This document shows, in pieces, positions 1-8,324 of a stretch of DNA of 57,329 nt. Source of the DNA: JBMORL01 sp049322335. GTDB lineage: Bacteria > Bacteroidota > Bacteroidia > Flavobacteriales_D > UBA2798. Within the stretch, counting starts at the first letter, position 1. The number at the start of each line of letters is the position of its first letter. The stretch is taken from NCBI GenBank assembly GCA_049322335.1, contig JBMORL010000114.1, positions 1-57,329 of the forward strand, in the 5' to 3' direction. The notes below the pieces were generated by a model, which ran no database searches, was not told the DNA's origin, and worked only from the letters and a program-made list of their open reading frames with translations. Made by a program: the position numbers and the translations under genes.

Positions 1-163
1 CATCAATACAGCCGACAACAAACCCAGCGCACATTTTGAACATGATGTGGCAGTTGTAAACGGCAAGCCGGATATTTTATCTACTTTTTCTTATGTGGAA
101 GAGGCGTTGAAGAAAAGAGGAATGTTTTTGGTGGGGGAAGAAGTGATAAGTGAAAAGCCATGA
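1..163 (+). CDS. map: Methionine aminopeptidase type I, C-terminal fragment (5' cut by window)
   Basis: The last 53 codons of an open frame run in from the left edge and stop at a TGA at 161-163. The visible peptide contains SAHFEHDVAVVNGKP followed by EILSTF-like residues (DILSTF) and a helical tail YVEEALKKRG. This matches the C-terminus of bacteroidal type I MetAP, where an S/A-x-(H/Q)-(Y/F)-E-H segment carries the last metal-ligand glutamate and is followed by a conserved hydrophobic strand. The enzyme removes N-terminal methionine from nascent cytosolic proteins. The metal ligands further upstream are outside the window, so the call rests on this tail only. Nothing recognisable lies between its stop and the next gene on the opposite strand. 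Confidence 0.7.
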   Translation, partial: INTADNKPSAHFEHDVAVVNGKPDILSTFSYVEEALKKRGMFLVGEEVISEKP

Positions 164-256
164 GGAAAGAGTAAATGCAGGCGGCAGATGGCGCTCGCCA
201 CGCGCTCTGGTGTGGTTGGCAGTAATTTTGAAAAATAATTTAATATCTTTTTTCAT

Positions 257-1324
257 TCATTCCCAATATTCTATTCTGAAAGCCCACTTTGTTTCGTGAA
301 CATGTTCTACCGAAAATAAAAATTCCCCGAAAAACAATCGTTTTCTTTCTTTCAACCAATCAGTATAATCCGGAATACTTGTTCTTGTTTTTTTATGCAC
401 CGGGCTCATAATTTTTTTCTGTGGATTGATCCATTTATAATTTTTAATCTCCTGTATAATCAATACATCAGCATCCTGATACCAGTTGGGAAATACATCA
501 ACAGAGTCGAAATTCTTTAGATATCGTTTGCATCGTATTAACTCACCGTTTTTTTTATATACATATTCTTCCCTCATCATTATCAATTTTTCCTGGTTAT
601 CGTATATAAAACACTCCGTAGCCAGTAAAACTCCGTTTTCAGCATAAAAATAATCTGCATTGCCATAATCTATATAGCCTCGGAAATTTCCCGGTATTGT
701 GTCATTTTTATAGATCACAAATGAACGTGTAGAAATAATATCACCTTTTGCATTCAAGTGAGAAATCGCTATGTACTTTTTATCCAAATATTCGATGCTG
801 TCACTTTTTGTAAATACATTTTCCATTTCCCATCCCCATATTCTCATTTCAAACCACCAAAAGATGCTATCTTTTGTTTTACGACATTCAAAATTTTCAA
901 GCTGGCCGGAATCTTCACTGTAATGCCTGTAGCTTTTCATGTCTATTTTCTGATATACTTTAACTCTCCTCAGTTTTTCATCGAATGTTTCTATAGTATG
1001 TTCAAGGGTATCGGTTTCTGCACATCTGTAGTTGGATCCTGTTCGTACATATTCTTCATTACGCAAACAGCCAAAAGATAATTCTTCATGAGATATTCCA
1101 TCCCTCCCGTATTTTTTAATTTCTCTTATTGCATAATCACAGAACATTTGTTCTTCCCGCAAAAAACCATCCCTGTCATAATAATAGACTGTATAATCTT
1201 CATACGTGGTATCGCCAACATAAATTGCTTTTATTTTTTTCTGTGCTATCTCGCGAAAATCACGGTTGGCTTGTCCGGAGAGGAATCCGGGAATTAAAAA
1301 CAATAATGCCAGTATTTTTTTCAT
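257..1324 (-). CDS. Secreted hypothetical protein
   Basis: This is a 355-residue protein with a clear N-terminal signal peptide (MKKILALLFLIPGFLSGQA), so it is exported. There is no lipobox cysteine and no T9SS sorting tail. The body is rich in Tyr, Asp and Glu, with recurring short strands of the type YYYDRDGFL, EYVYKKNGELI and YFYAENGVLL. That pattern resembles MORN/antitoxin-like strand repeats found in many bacteroidal periplasmic proteins. I do not recognise the family. The gene starts at ATG and stands alone: the next gene upstream is divergent and the map fragment faces it. A periplasmic or surface location is inferred from the signal peptide only. Confidence 0.6.
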   Translation of the reverse strand: MKKILALLFLIPGFLSGQANRDFREIAQKKIKAIYVGDTTYEDYTVYYYDRDGFLREEQMFCDYAIREIKKYGRDGISHEELSFGCLRNEEYVRTGSNYRCAETDTLEHTIETFDEKLRRVKVYQKIDMKSYRHYSEDSGQLENFECRKTKDSIFWWFEMRIWGWEMENVFTKSDSIEYLDKKYIAISHLNAKGDIISTRSFVIYKNDTIPGNFRGYIDYGNADYFYAENGVLLATECFIYDNQEKLIMMREEYVYKKNGELIRCKRYLKNFDSVDVFPNWYQDADVLIIQEIKNYKWINPQKKIMSPVHKKTRTSIPDYTDWLKERKRLFFGEFLFSVEHVHETKWAFRIEYWE

Positions 1325-1461
1325 TACATGTATAATGAACTGCCTCAGAAAAGTTACTATAGAAAATAACAGGGGACTAAGTATGCCCGGATATATCCAG
1401 AAAAATACCCTCAGGTTTGTAATTTATTGCCGGCAGCAGAACAAATCAGGGGAGAAATGCG

Positions 1462-1469
1462 TATATTTG
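1462..1469 (+). promoter_or_regulatory. Putative Bacteroidota -7 promoter box (TATATTTG)
   Basis: An exact match to the bacteroidal sigma-ABfr -7 consensus TAnnTTTG lies 20 nt before the ATG of the antitoxin gene, implying a leader of only about 14 nt. No TTG was found at the expected -33 distance, so this is a half-match. Confidence 0.4.
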
Positions 1470-1489
1470 TAATATAAAATCAGCCGGAT

Positions 1490-1711
1490 ATGGAAAGAAT
1501 CAGCATAAGTGTACCTGCAAGCAGAAAATCCTTTTTACTGGAATTGCTCCGCAGTTTCAGTTATGTTAAAGTGGAAGAAGAAAAACCTGAAGTGATTATA
1601 TCGAAAGCACATAAAAAGGTGTTGCACAAAAGGCTGAAATCTGTTAAAGAAAACCGGCATAAGCTGGTTTCTGAAAAAGATATGGATAAAAGGATCAGGA
1701 AAGTCCTTTAA
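1490..1711 (+). CDS. Antitoxin-like small protein of a type II toxin-antitoxin pair
   Basis: A 73-residue, strongly basic and charged protein sits 5 nt upstream of a RelE/ParE-like toxin gene. The N-terminus MERISISVPASRKSFLLELL looks like a short dimerising strand-helix, and the rest is a flexible charged tail (KVEEEKPEVII, then a Lys/Arg-rich stretch). This is the usual plan for RelB/ParD-like antitoxins, in which the tail wraps the toxin. I cannot assign a precise antitoxin family, and the functional call depends mostly on the neighbour. A TAnnTTTG box precedes it, so the pair is probably transcribed together from 1462-1469. In such systems the antitoxin usually autoregulates. Confidence 0.6.
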   Translation: MERISISVPASRKSFLLELLRSFSYVKVEEEKPEVIISKAHKKVLHKRLKSVKENRHKLVSEKDMDKRIRKVL

Positions 1712-1716
1712 ATCCC

Positions 1717-2028
1717 ATGAAAAAATATTTCCTTTCCTACGAACCTCAGGTAGAGGTTGATTTAAAATCAGCAATAGTTTATTACAATGAACGGCAGAAA
1801 GGCCTTGGAAAAAGGTTTTACACTGAATATTTATCCTACCTGAAACATATCAAAGGAAATCCACTTAATTTTCAGAAAAGATACCTGAATATTCACGTTG
1901 CACCATTAAAAGTATTCCCTTTCCTTATCTTTTATATTATTGATGGGAATGAAATCATCGTGCTTACTGTGTTGCATTCTTCACAAAACCCTGATAACTG
2001 GCCTGTGGAAGTTCCTCCTATCAGGTAG
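1717..2028 (+). CDS. RelE/ParE family toxin
   Basis: A 103-residue protein with the RelE/ParE-type layout: an N-terminal strand and two helices (VEVDLKSAIVYYNERQKGLGKRFYTEYLSYLKHIKGNP), then a beta-sheet (KRYLNIHVAPLKVFPFLIFYII) and a last strand with ITVLTVLH-like character (EIIVLTVLHSSQNPDNW). The motif around PFLIFYIIDGNEIIVLTVLHSSQNP corresponds to the conserved FPY.I.Y.v....i.VlaV.H..r.P core of ParE-like proteins. Such toxins either poison DNA gyrase or cleave ribosome-bound mRNA, and the sequence does not settle which. Its partner gene ends 5 nt upstream. The final basic residues common in active RelE are partly replaced by PVEVPPIR. Confidence 0.75.
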   Translation: MKKYFLSYEPQVEVDLKSAIVYYNERQKGLGKRFYTEYLSYLKHIKGNPLNFQKRYLNIHVAPLKVFPFLIFYIIDGNEIIVLTVLHSSQNPDNWPVEVPPIR

Positions 2029-2266
2029 TTTATTAAGTACAAAACCGGTAGCTTTATCGGTAATACAGTTGCATATATATAACATAAAGCCTCCCTGTTA
2101 TTCCTAAAGATTCTCAGGCCGCCAGTCTTACCGATTGGTTACGATTTATACTTCATTTATTACTTTGAAATACCACGTGCACAGAAATCTGTCAGAAAAT
2201 AATCACTTTGATTATTTATAAGTGGGTTGTAAATTTAAACCTGGCGCTTTCCAACTTTCAACTTTC

Positions 2267-2821
2267 CTACCAATCATCTCCCGTTTTTGCTTCCTGCTGC
2301 ATACCGGCTTTCATTTTATCAATGAAGGTAGTGATGTCGCGGTCGGTGGTCATAAATATCTGGTAATACATTTTTGCATTAGTGCTGGTTTCTTTTCCCT
2401 TTCCCACCAGCAGGCGGTATTCATCATACCAGGTTTCTGCATTTACCGTAATTTGTGTCGGGTTATTGGCATCGGGATAAGGCGTGTACTGAATCCTGGT
2501 GATCGTATATTTATATCTTCCTTCCTTGAATTCCAGTTTCAGATCGAAACTCATTTTCATCTTTTGTTTATTTCTCCCGCCAATAAAATCATCATAACCT
2601 GATGCAGTAATCACACCATCAGTTTCGGTGATACCTGAAACATTTTTTTCGGATTTTAAAAATGTATGGGCTTTGGCTCTAAGGATGTCAGGTGTTGCGC
2701 CAGACAATTCTATTACCCCGGTATAAGTAATTTTTTTGTTTTCATCGGTGGGGAGAGTGATATCCTGGGCATTAGAAGTAACCACCCCTACGGCAAGAAG
2801 TAAAATCAGTAAATGCTTCAT
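2267..2821 (-). CDS. DUF4468 domain-containing secreted protein
   Basis: A 184-residue protein with a signal peptide (MKHLLILLLAVGVVTSNAQ) ending at the typical bacteroidal NAQ cleavage point. The mature part has the TBP-like layout of the DUF4468 family: an opening strand ITYTGVIELSGATPDILRAKA, then a helix, a strand pair around GVITASGYDDFIGG, and a sheet carrying SFDLKLEFKEGRYKYTITRIQYTPYP. Family members are small exported proteins of unknown function that are common in Bacteroidota. The gene is divergent from the two small secreted genes at 3040 and 3470, with a 218-nt AT-rich gap between them. Confidence 0.7.
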   Translation of the reverse strand: MKHLLILLLAVGVVTSNAQDITLPTDENKKITYTGVIELSGATPDILRAKAHTFLKSEKNVSGITETDGVITASGYDDFIGGRNKQKMKMSFDLKLEFKEGRYKYTITRIQYTPYPDANNPTQITVNAETWYDEYRLLVGKGKETSTNAKMYYQIFMTTDRDITTFIDKMKAGMQQEAKTGDDW

Positions 2822-3039
2822 GGTTTTGATTTTTTTGGCTTACCAGCTAAAATTATACCAAACCGCATTAAAATCCAATTGCTTTCTGTAAAAAGTAGTT
2901 TTTTCGTAAAAAATGATGAAAAATGCATGATTATTTCATCCGGTATCAGGGCAAACTTAAATTTCCAAAAAAATAATGGATTTTTTTTATCTTTATTGCG
3001 TACTGGTTCTACATCTAACCCTTAAAAATCAAAATTAAG

Positions 3040-3459
3040 ATGCAGCTTATTCTTCTCATTTCCTTACTTTTCTTTTCCCCGCAAAAAGCTGAGTTAAGCG
3101 CCACGGGACTGATGGAATGTTCAAAAAAAGACGTAGTGGCCGTTGACGCTTATCTGCAAAATTCGGGATTCAGGCTAATGAACCAGTATGTTCCTGAGGG
3201 CACAATAGATTATTTTTATGAATATGACGATACCCGCGGCACACAAATTACCGTGATTGCTGCTATGAATTCTATCTCACAGTACATTATTCTTACAGGT
3301 AAAGAAACAAGCCAAAATCTTTTGGAAGGATTTAAAAATGCCGGGTTTAGCTATAATAACACCGAAGGAGATACTGTTATCTACAAATCAGGAGAAAATT
3401 CGCTTAAATATATAAAAACTGATTCCGTTTACCAGATATGCCTTATCTTTAAAAACTAA
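3040..3459 (+). CDS. Small secreted hypothetical protein, paralogue 1
   Basis: A 139-residue protein whose first 15-18 residues (MQLILLISLLFFSPQKA) form a short signal peptide with little positive charge. The mature part alternates short helices and strands. It shares its plan with the next gene: a LMECSKKDVVAVDAYLQNSGF helix near the start, a middle QITVIAAMNSISQYII strand, and a LLEGFKNAGF segment. That matches ETAEKGLTPMNEMLVSIGY, NFSISVENNKVSQVIF and LLEEFKSFGF in the downstream protein. The family is unknown. Ten nucleotides separate the two genes, so they are likely one transcript. Confidence 0.55.
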   Translation: MQLILLISLLFFSPQKAELSATGLMECSKKDVVAVDAYLQNSGFRLMNQYVPEGTIDYFYEYDDTRGTQITVIAAMNSISQYIILTGKETSQNLLEGFKNAGFSYNNTEGDTVIYKSGENSLKYIKTDSVYQICLIFKN

Positions 3460-3469
3460 ATTTTAAATT

Positions 3470-3907
3470 ATGACATTTTATTTTCTTTTTATTATGTTTT
3501 TTTCCGGTACACCTGCCGAAGGAAAACTAAAGGCTTCCGTTATTATGGAAACTGCAGAAAAAGGCCTTACACCTATGAACGAAATGCTTGTTTCAATTGG
3601 TTATAAATCTTCTGCCAATATTATTGTCGGGGGAAATGTAACCGACTCCACTTATTCTTACTGGAACAGCCGAAAAGAAAATTTTTCCATCTCCGTAGAG
3701 AACAATAAGGTCTCACAGGTTATTTTCGATATCAAGGAAAAAACCTACGCGCTAGCATTACTGGAAGAATTTAAATCATTCGGATTTAAAATCAGGGAAA
3801 ATCAAACCACTGAAAAAAGAATAAAAGAAGATTACCAGATGGGAAAAATTAAATTTACTATCAAACAAATGGGTTCTCTTTACGACTTCAACCTGAAATT
3901 TGGGTAA
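3470..3907 (+). CDS. Small secreted hypothetical protein, paralogue 2
   Basis: A 145-residue protein with an N-terminal hydrophobic export signal (MTFYFLFIMFFSGTPAEG). It is an apparent duplicate of the upstream gene: length, signal peptide, position of the two helices and the LLEEFKSFGF segment all correspond, although overall identity looks low. Function is unknown. It ends 3 nt before the stop of the convergent PKD/T9SS gene, with no obvious terminator between them. Confidence 0.55.
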   Translation: MTFYFLFIMFFSGTPAEGKLKASVIMETAEKGLTPMNEMLVSIGYKSSANIIVGGNVTDSTYSYWNSRKENFSISVENNKVSQVIFDIKEKTYALALLEEFKSFGFKIRENQTTEKRIKEDYQMGKIKFTIKQMGSLYDFNLKFG

Positions 3908-3910
3908 GAC

Positions 3911-5185
3911 TTACTGCCGGATAAATTTTTTCGACATCATTCCCCGGGATGTATCCATTCTGATAAAATAAATTCCTGAAGGATACTCTTCCAAAGATAT
4001 TTCCATTTTACTATTTGAAATATTTTCAGAGTATATAATCTGCCCTGTCGAATTTTCTATAGTAAGAATTCTTCCTTCCGAATCGGCTGAGAACAAAAGT
4101 ATATTCAAAACTTCACTGGCAGGATTCGGATATACTGATGCATATTGGGAAAAAATAAATTCATTCACCGAGTTTCCGATCGTAACGTCCAGGCAGGAAG
4201 ATGTATCCGAACAATTGGCGCTGGAAATAACAAGAGCATAGCTTCCTGAAACCGATGCCGTAAATGATTGTAAAGTAGCCCCGGCAACGGCTGTGTTTCC
4301 ATTATTGCAATCTATCCATTGATAACTGGCTCCCGATTGCAAAGCAGTAAGTGTAGCGCCATTCACCGAAACCGAAGGATCGGCAATATTCACCTGCAGG
4401 TTGAATGTAGTGGTATTGCTGCCATTGCTGTTGGAGGCGGTAAGACTAACGGGATACGTACCTGCGCTGGAATAACAAACTACCGGATTTTGTAACGCAG
4501 AGGTAGCCGGGTTTCCACCTGAAAATGTCCACGACCAGCTGGTGGGGTTATTTACTGACTGATCGGTATAGGTAACACAATCTCCGGCACAAACTCCAGA
4601 TGGCGACCATGAAAAATCGGCAACAGGCGCAGCAGCGGGTTGATCACAACAGTTTCCCCCGGCCGATACATTTTGCGTTCCCGACCAACATCCATATTGC
4701 AGGTAATGATAATATAACGTTCCGCCCAATGAAGTAAGAAAATAATCGGTGATCTGTATCGCAGTATTGCAACCACCCTGGTTTCCTGCTCCGCATTGGT
4801 AAGCACAAACAATGCTGCTGTATCCATCTGGATCGGAATAAGTGGCGGCAGGAAGAATGGAATATGTAACTATTCCTGCTGAAACACCATTTACCACCGT
4901 GTTGGTGATATTAGGAATACAATGCCCGTTGGCGGCATTGTACCCGGCCCATTCAACAGCTGTGATGTTTCCTGCGAAAGCACCGGAGATATTCACTTCC
5001 ACCGCTTCATAGGAAATGATACCTAGTTTTAAATTGGGAATATTCACATCCACATTAATATTGAGTGTGCCGCCATCGTAGTTGGAAAAAATGATCAGGT
5101 TTCCGTTAGGATTGCATATCTGAGAGGAAACAGGTTGTATAAAAGCGGAAAAAATAATTCCCGCAAAAAGTAGTTTTCTTTTCAT
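3911..5185 (-). CDS. Secreted PKD-domain protein with T9SS type A sorting domain
   Basis: A 424-residue protein: signal peptide MKRKLLFAGIIFSAFIQPVSSQ, an N-terminal cysteine-containing region (ICNPNGNLI to CCDQPAAAP, about residues 22-185), a PKD-like domain (about 190-268, with DFSWSPSGVCAGDCVTYTDQ and the classic SWSWTFSGGNP), an Ig-like region that reads ALQSGASYQWIDCNNGNTAV (about 275-330), and a C-terminal T9SS sorting domain (about 345-424: VYPNPASEVLNI ... SGIYFIRMDT ... KKFIRQ). The PKD fold usually mediates protein-protein or carbohydrate contacts at the surface. The tail should direct it through the type IX translocon for attachment or release, and PorQ, a subunit of that apparatus, is encoded at 21632-22672. 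It is the last of three consecutive T9SS cargo genes on this strand. Confidence 0.85.
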   Translation of the reverse strand: MKRKLLFAGIIFSAFIQPVSSQICNPNGNLIIFSNYDGGTLNINVDVNIPNLKLGIISYEAVEVNISGAFAGNITAVEWAGYNAANGHCIPNITNTVVNGVSAGIVTYSILPAATYSDPDGYSSIVCAYQCGAGNQGGCNTAIQITDYFLTSLGGTLYYHYLQYGCWSGTQNVSAGGNCCDQPAAAPVADFSWSPSGVCAGDCVTYTDQSVNNPTSWSWTFSGGNPATSALQNPVVCYSSAGTYPVSLTASNSNGSNTTTFNLQVNIADPSVSVNGATLTALQSGASYQWIDCNNGNTAVAGATLQSFTASVSGSYALVISSANCSDTSSCLDVTIGNSVNEFIFSQYASVYPNPASEVLNILLFSADSEGRILTIENSTGQIIYSENISNSKMEISLEEYPSGIYFIRMDTSRGMMSKKFIRQ

Positions 5186-5219
5186 AGCAGTGGTTTGAGG
5201 GAATAAATATATTAAAAAA

Positions 5220-8200
5220 TCAGTTTGTTTTTACAAAACGAATGGTTTGAATACCCTTTCCTTTTTGCCTGACAGTAATAAAATACATCGATACCGGCAA
5301 CGACTCCACCGAAATCGCTGCTTTTCCACCGGCAGGATTTAAAGTTCCCGATTTAATAATTTTACCCGCAAGGTCGGTAATCTCGTAAGCATCCGCCCCG
5401 CTCTGCTGTTGTTTTGAAACAATATAAAGCATATTATTTGCAGGATTGGGATAAACAGAAAATTCAGCCATTTCCAGTTCTTCCACACTAATATTGGTTT
5501 GTTCAAAATAGGCATCAAATGAAATAGTTGATGCCTGCAACGTATCAAGGAAAATATAATTCAGTGTATCAGTGATCAAACCGTTATTCCCCCAATGGGA
5601 AAAAGTATAACCCGGGTTGGCAATGGCATAAATTTTTACCGGCACTCCGTTGAAATAAATTCCATTCCAGGGATAAGCATCCGGTTCGATCGTACTGATA
5701 TGAATTTTTCCTGCACCATTGGGGATAACATCCAGTGTAAGATCAACCTGGTTGGGAAGATTAAAATGGGTTTCAATATCATCACGCACATAATCGCTTC
5801 GCTGGTTAAGCTGCGACTGGAAAGTGAAATGATTCATATAAAAATCCAGCATCTGTCCCGGAATATCGGTGGAATCTCCCCAGCGGTAAAATTCATTAGG
5901 CATTTCGTCTGCTGTAAGATTAAAAAAAGTATTATCAATATCCTGCAAACGGCTATCCAGGTAAGCGGTATTCATCACATCTGCAAAACGGTTAATAAAA
6001 TAATTATAAAACTTTCCGTTTTGCATGCTCTTCAGCCAGATGTTAATGTAGGGAATAGCTGTACTTTGTCCCAGCATGAAATTAATATGATCGTAAGTAT
6101 AATCTGTCCACCCTGCCGGATCCATTGACAATTCCTGGTCGATAAGACAAAATCTCCAGCGGTAATTGGTGGCATTTGACCGATACAATTTAATATTATT
6201 ATAAGGCCAATCTACATTTCCCATCCACGACTGAGCAATAATGTAATCGGTATAGTATTCCATATCAAAATAATTATCTGCTGAAGCCCAGTAACCGGTA
6301 TCAGTTGTATTCAGCAGGTTAAAATTATTATAGTCTGTATAAAACGAATCGACAGAACCGATCACGGGGCGCAGAACACCTCCGTTCCAGTAACTGAGTG
6401 AAAGTAAATCGATGGAATCGGGATTCGCTCCTTCAAGGGTTTGAAAATATTCTGCATTAAACTTTTCGCGCAATTCATATAAACCAAAATATCCACCGTT
6501 GATATACAATGTAACCGGCCGCCACGAAGAATAATATCCTTTGGTAGCGCCCACCATCATTTGCACCTGCACGGCATCTTTATAAGGGTAAATAAGATAC
6601 ATATTCGAGCCGTTGCGCAGGTAAAAATCACTGAATTCATTTCTTGTGCCGCGGTTGGGAATAAAATTATAGAACACTTTTCCGTCACCCAAAACAGGGT
6701 CGTTCATTTCAAGGCGCATGGAATGTTGCGGATGCGAACGGCTTCCTCCTGCTCCGCCATCAATCTGCACACCCGAACGCTGTGAAAAAATAAGCAGGCC
6801 TGTAGAATCAAAATAATCCAAATAAGCGGGTTTCTCCCAATCCTGCCACCAATTATCAAAAATTCCGGTCAGGCCATACAGGTTATTGTTTTCGGTGATC
6901 ATGGAAATAACGGGAGTAGTGTGATTGATCCCGATAAGATAACTCGCAGCGCTAAGCGGGCTACCCAACATTCCCCAGTCGAAAGCCCTTGCTTTTAATA
7001 CAGTAGTGGACGTAATGGGGATAGGCGTTCCGGTATATTGAGTAGAAAAAACAGTGGGTTCGGAGCCATCGGTGGTATAGGTTACAATGGAAGTGCCGCC
7101 ACTCATGTTGATGATACTAACGGATTGTGGACTTGCGTAAACTCCCGAAGCAAGAGAGAATGCGGGAGACGCAATATAACCGTTATAGGTAAGGGATGAG
7201 TTATTGGATGCGTTGGGAGTAGGCCATCCGAAATATTTTTTTACTGCCGAACTGTCGGGAAAACACCCGTAGCTGTGATTAACATCCAGTTCGGGGATAT
7301 TGAGATTGCTGATCTGGCTGCCGGCAGAATCAAACAAATAAATAGTTTCTCCCGATGAGCCTATTCCGAAATTGGTGTGTAAAAACTGGGCTGTATTTAA
7401 AGGAACAAACTGGCTGGAAACGGCAGTGGCAGCAACCAGTTTCATACTGATTTCGATATAGTCATACGCACAGGGATCGGGAGTTACCACATCAAAATCA
7501 AGGCTGGTAATATTTCCTGCCGTAAGTCCGGCAGCCGTTAGTTCAGCAGCAGGAATAATCATCTGGTGACGCGCGCCCCAATACCAGTTTCCGTATGGAG
7601 CCGGATAATCGGTGGCCGTATTCTGAATGGTTCCGTTGCCTACCTGGAATCCGTTGAGGCGGATATTCGGACGCTGGTTAACGATAGTCCCGACAGTTTC
7701 TGCACAGGCAGCTGCACTTCCGTCTTCAAAATAATATACGGTGGAAGGATAAGCTGTAGCGGTTTGATTGAATACAGAGTTTGAGGTATAGCCCGTGCCT
7801 TCATACGAGCAGATATTGATAAGCAGGTTGGATGTGCCGTCCCAATAAAAAGGTGTTGAGAAAGTATGCGTATTCCATCCCGGTTGCGGAAGAAAAACAC
7901 CGGAATTATGAACAGTAACAAATCCTGCATCGGGCTTACGGTCTTTTTTACTGCAAAAAATAACTTTATATTCTCCCGGATTGATCTTTGCTGAGGGAAA
8001 AATCCATTTCTGTGGATCAGTTAAATTATCAGTAATGGAAAAATTGAAAAGATCTACAGTATCCGCGCTATAATTAAACAACTCCACCCAATCAGGATAA
8101 TCGTTGTCTTCATCAGCTATGGTAGTATGGTTTTTATTACTTCCTTCATTGATCGCCACCTGCGCAAAAGACGAATAAAAGAAAAAAATAAACACCGGCA

Positions 8201-8228
8201 GAATAATCGTTCTTTTCAGTAGCGGCAT
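5220..8228 (-). CDS. CotH-kinase family surface protein with lamin-tail and T9SS domains (paralogue A)
   Basis: A 1002-residue exported protein. Order of parts: signal peptide (residues 1-22), lamin-tail-like domain (about 23-110; INEGSNKNHTTI, DYPDWVELFN, ITDNLTDPQKW), an unassigned beta-rich region, a chitobiase C-terminal-like domain (about 355-440; VTYTTDGSEPT), a CotH domain (about 440-790) and a T9SS sorting domain (about 925-1002; YPNPANNMLYI ... IRFVKTN). CotH proteins are atypical secreted kinases. Candidate catalytic positions are the Asp/Asn of NVDWPYNNIKLYRS and the Asp of FCLIDQELSM. A repeat-like segment PYPWNGIYFNGVP-type (DAYPWNGIYFNGVPVKI) with GYTFSHW precedes the tail. It is paralogous to the next upstream gene over its whole length. 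Its substrate is unknown; a surface structural or protein-phosphorylating role is inference. Confidence 0.85.
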   Translation of the reverse strand: MPLLKRTIILPVFIFFFYSSFAQVAINEGSNKNHTTIADEDNDYPDWVELFNYSADTVDLFNFSITDNLTDPQKWIFPSAKINPGEYKVIFCSKKDRKPDAGFVTVHNSGVFLPQPGWNTHTFSTPFYWDGTSNLLINICSYEGTGYTSNSVFNQTATAYPSTVYYFEDGSAAACAETVGTIVNQRPNIRLNGFQVGNGTIQNTATDYPAPYGNWYWGARHQMIIPAAELTAAGLTAGNITSLDFDVVTPDPCAYDYIEISMKLVAATAVSSQFVPLNTAQFLHTNFGIGSSGETIYLFDSAGSQISNLNIPELDVNHSYGCFPDSSAVKKYFGWPTPNASNNSSLTYNGYIASPAFSLASGVYASPQSVSIINMSGGTSIVTYTTDGSEPTVFSTQYTGTPIPITSTTVLKARAFDWGMLGSPLSAASYLIGINHTTPVISMITENNNLYGLTGIFDNWWQDWEKPAYLDYFDSTGLLIFSQRSGVQIDGGAGGSRSHPQHSMRLEMNDPVLGDGKVFYNFIPNRGTRNEFSDFYLRNGSNMYLIYPYKDAVQVQMMVGATKGYYSSWRPVTLYINGGYFGLYELREKFNAEYFQTLEGANPDSIDLLSLSYWNGGVLRPVIGSVDSFYTDYNNFNLLNTTDTGYWASADNYFDMEYYTDYIIAQSWMGNVDWPYNNIKLYRSNATNYRWRFCLIDQELSMDPAGWTDYTYDHINFMLGQSTAIPYINIWLKSMQNGKFYNYFINRFADVMNTAYLDSRLQDIDNTFFNLTADEMPNEFYRWGDSTDIPGQMLDFYMNHFTFQSQLNQRSDYVRDDIETHFNLPNQVDLTLDVIPNGAGKIHISTIEPDAYPWNGIYFNGVPVKIYAIANPGYTFSHWGNNGLITDTLNYIFLDTLQASTISFDAYFEQTNISVEELEMAEFSVYPNPANNMLYIVSKQQQSGADAYEITDLAGKIIKSGTLNPAGGKAAISVESLPVSMYFITVRQKGKGIQTIRFVKTN

Positions 8229-8324
8229 GAGACAAAAATTGGTTTCACGAATATACCGATTCTCCCGTTCTTAACCTTAACGTAAAGGGAAATAAACGTT
8301 CAAAAATTAAAAACACAGGATGAT

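Noticed and set aside
5595..6128. 177-codon plus-strand frame inside the CotH gene
   Set aside because: It is a shadow of the CotH coding sequence, with no homology-like motifs and no start context.
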